This document shows, piece by piece, positions 63,982 through 64,000 of a stretch of 64,000 nt of DNA. Source of the DNA: Rhodohalobacter sp. 614A. Lineage in GTDB: Bacteria > Bacteroidota > Rhodothermia > Balneolales > Balneolaceae. The position numbers and the translations under genes were made by a program. Numbering within the stretch: the first letter of the stretch is position 1; every line of letters begins with the position of its first letter. The stretch spans positions 2,080,273-2,144,272 of the forward strand of contig NZ_JAKEDS010000001.1 of assembly GCF_021462415.1 (NCBI RefSeq), in the 5' to 3' direction. The notes beneath the pieces were generated by a model. It was not told the DNA's origin. It saw only the letters and a list, made by a program, of their open reading frames with translations, and ran no database searches.

Positions 63982-64000
63982 TTAAATTGTCGTTGCATCA
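63982..64000 (-). CDS. higB: C-terminal end of a probable HigB toxin, cut by the right edge
   Basis: Reading the minus strand, GAT GCA ACG ACA ATT TAA gives DATTI and a stop at 63982-63984. HigB toxins of the PF09907 group commonly end in a stretch such as DAxTI, and the position 14 bases before higA fits. Only six codons, including the stop, lie in the window, so the identity rests mainly on the neighbour. Confidence 0.5.

Overview
The window is a chromosomal segment from a Gram-negative member of the Bacteroidota/FCB group, most likely a marine Balneolota or Rhodothermota relative. Four things point there: an alternative complex III (ACIII) plus caa3 oxidase operon of the Rhodothermus type, Bacteroidota-style LPS export proteins (OstA-like plus LptC), an ssb-gldE pair, and mostly Shine-Dalgarno-poor, A-rich leaders. 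The taxon is inferred from gene content. No prophage, insertion sequence, CRISPR array, rRNA or tRNA was found.

Left part (1-5000): an acidic N-terminus that runs off the edge, a nested palindromic repeat, a large DUF4175 coiled-coil membrane protein and a metallo-beta-lactamase-fold hydrolase. From 5001 to 18121 a single minus-strand operon of 12 genes encodes the respiratory chain: actABCDEF, an unusual HTH-plus-membrane protein, a SCO copper chaperone and caa3 oxidase subunits II, I, III and IV, ending at a strong terminator. A DUF420 membrane protein is transcribed divergently. The chain moves electrons from quinol through ActB/ActA/ActE hemes to CuA, heme a and the heme a3-CuB centre. 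ActE carries an extra C-terminal cytochrome c domain closely similar to the one fused to oxidase subunit II.

From 19 to 28 kb lie mixed housekeeping genes: a UPF0173 hydrolase, a YciO-type protein, an MtnA homologue lacking its catalytic cysteine, a DUF2892 protein, a DUF1801/YdeI protein, OstA-like and LptC, upp, an AGCS alanine symporter, HU and a GH16 glucanase. From 28.8 to 42.3 kb a compact minus-strand run encodes RqcH, AroK, AroB, TamB, RNase R and a remarkable fusion of a gluzincin protease-like domain, a TolB-type propeller and an Omp85 barrel.

From 42.3 to 57.8 kb the plus strand dominates: an unrecognised 216-aa protein, then lysC-dapB-dapA-dapD (lysine/diaminopimelate), ssb, gldE-like, murB, a DUF2779 nuclease-like fusion, an M48 lipoprotein protease, purB and an acyl-CoA ligase. 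Two minus-strand genes interrupt it, a 30-residue COX24/bS22-like ribosomal protein too short for ordinary gene calling and a Fur-family regulator. The right end holds small membrane and DUF1499 proteins, a LOG-family protein flanked by two palindromic repeats, a cysteine desulfurase, pgk, a small outer-membrane-like protein and a higBA toxin-antitoxin pair cut by the edge.

No single new defence system is evident. The items most worth a second look are the ActE/CtaC shared heme domain, the HTH-membrane protein in the respiratory operon, the protease-propeller-Omp85 fusion beside tamB, the DUF2779 protein with a decayed Cas4/AddB-like domain, and the MtnA variant.
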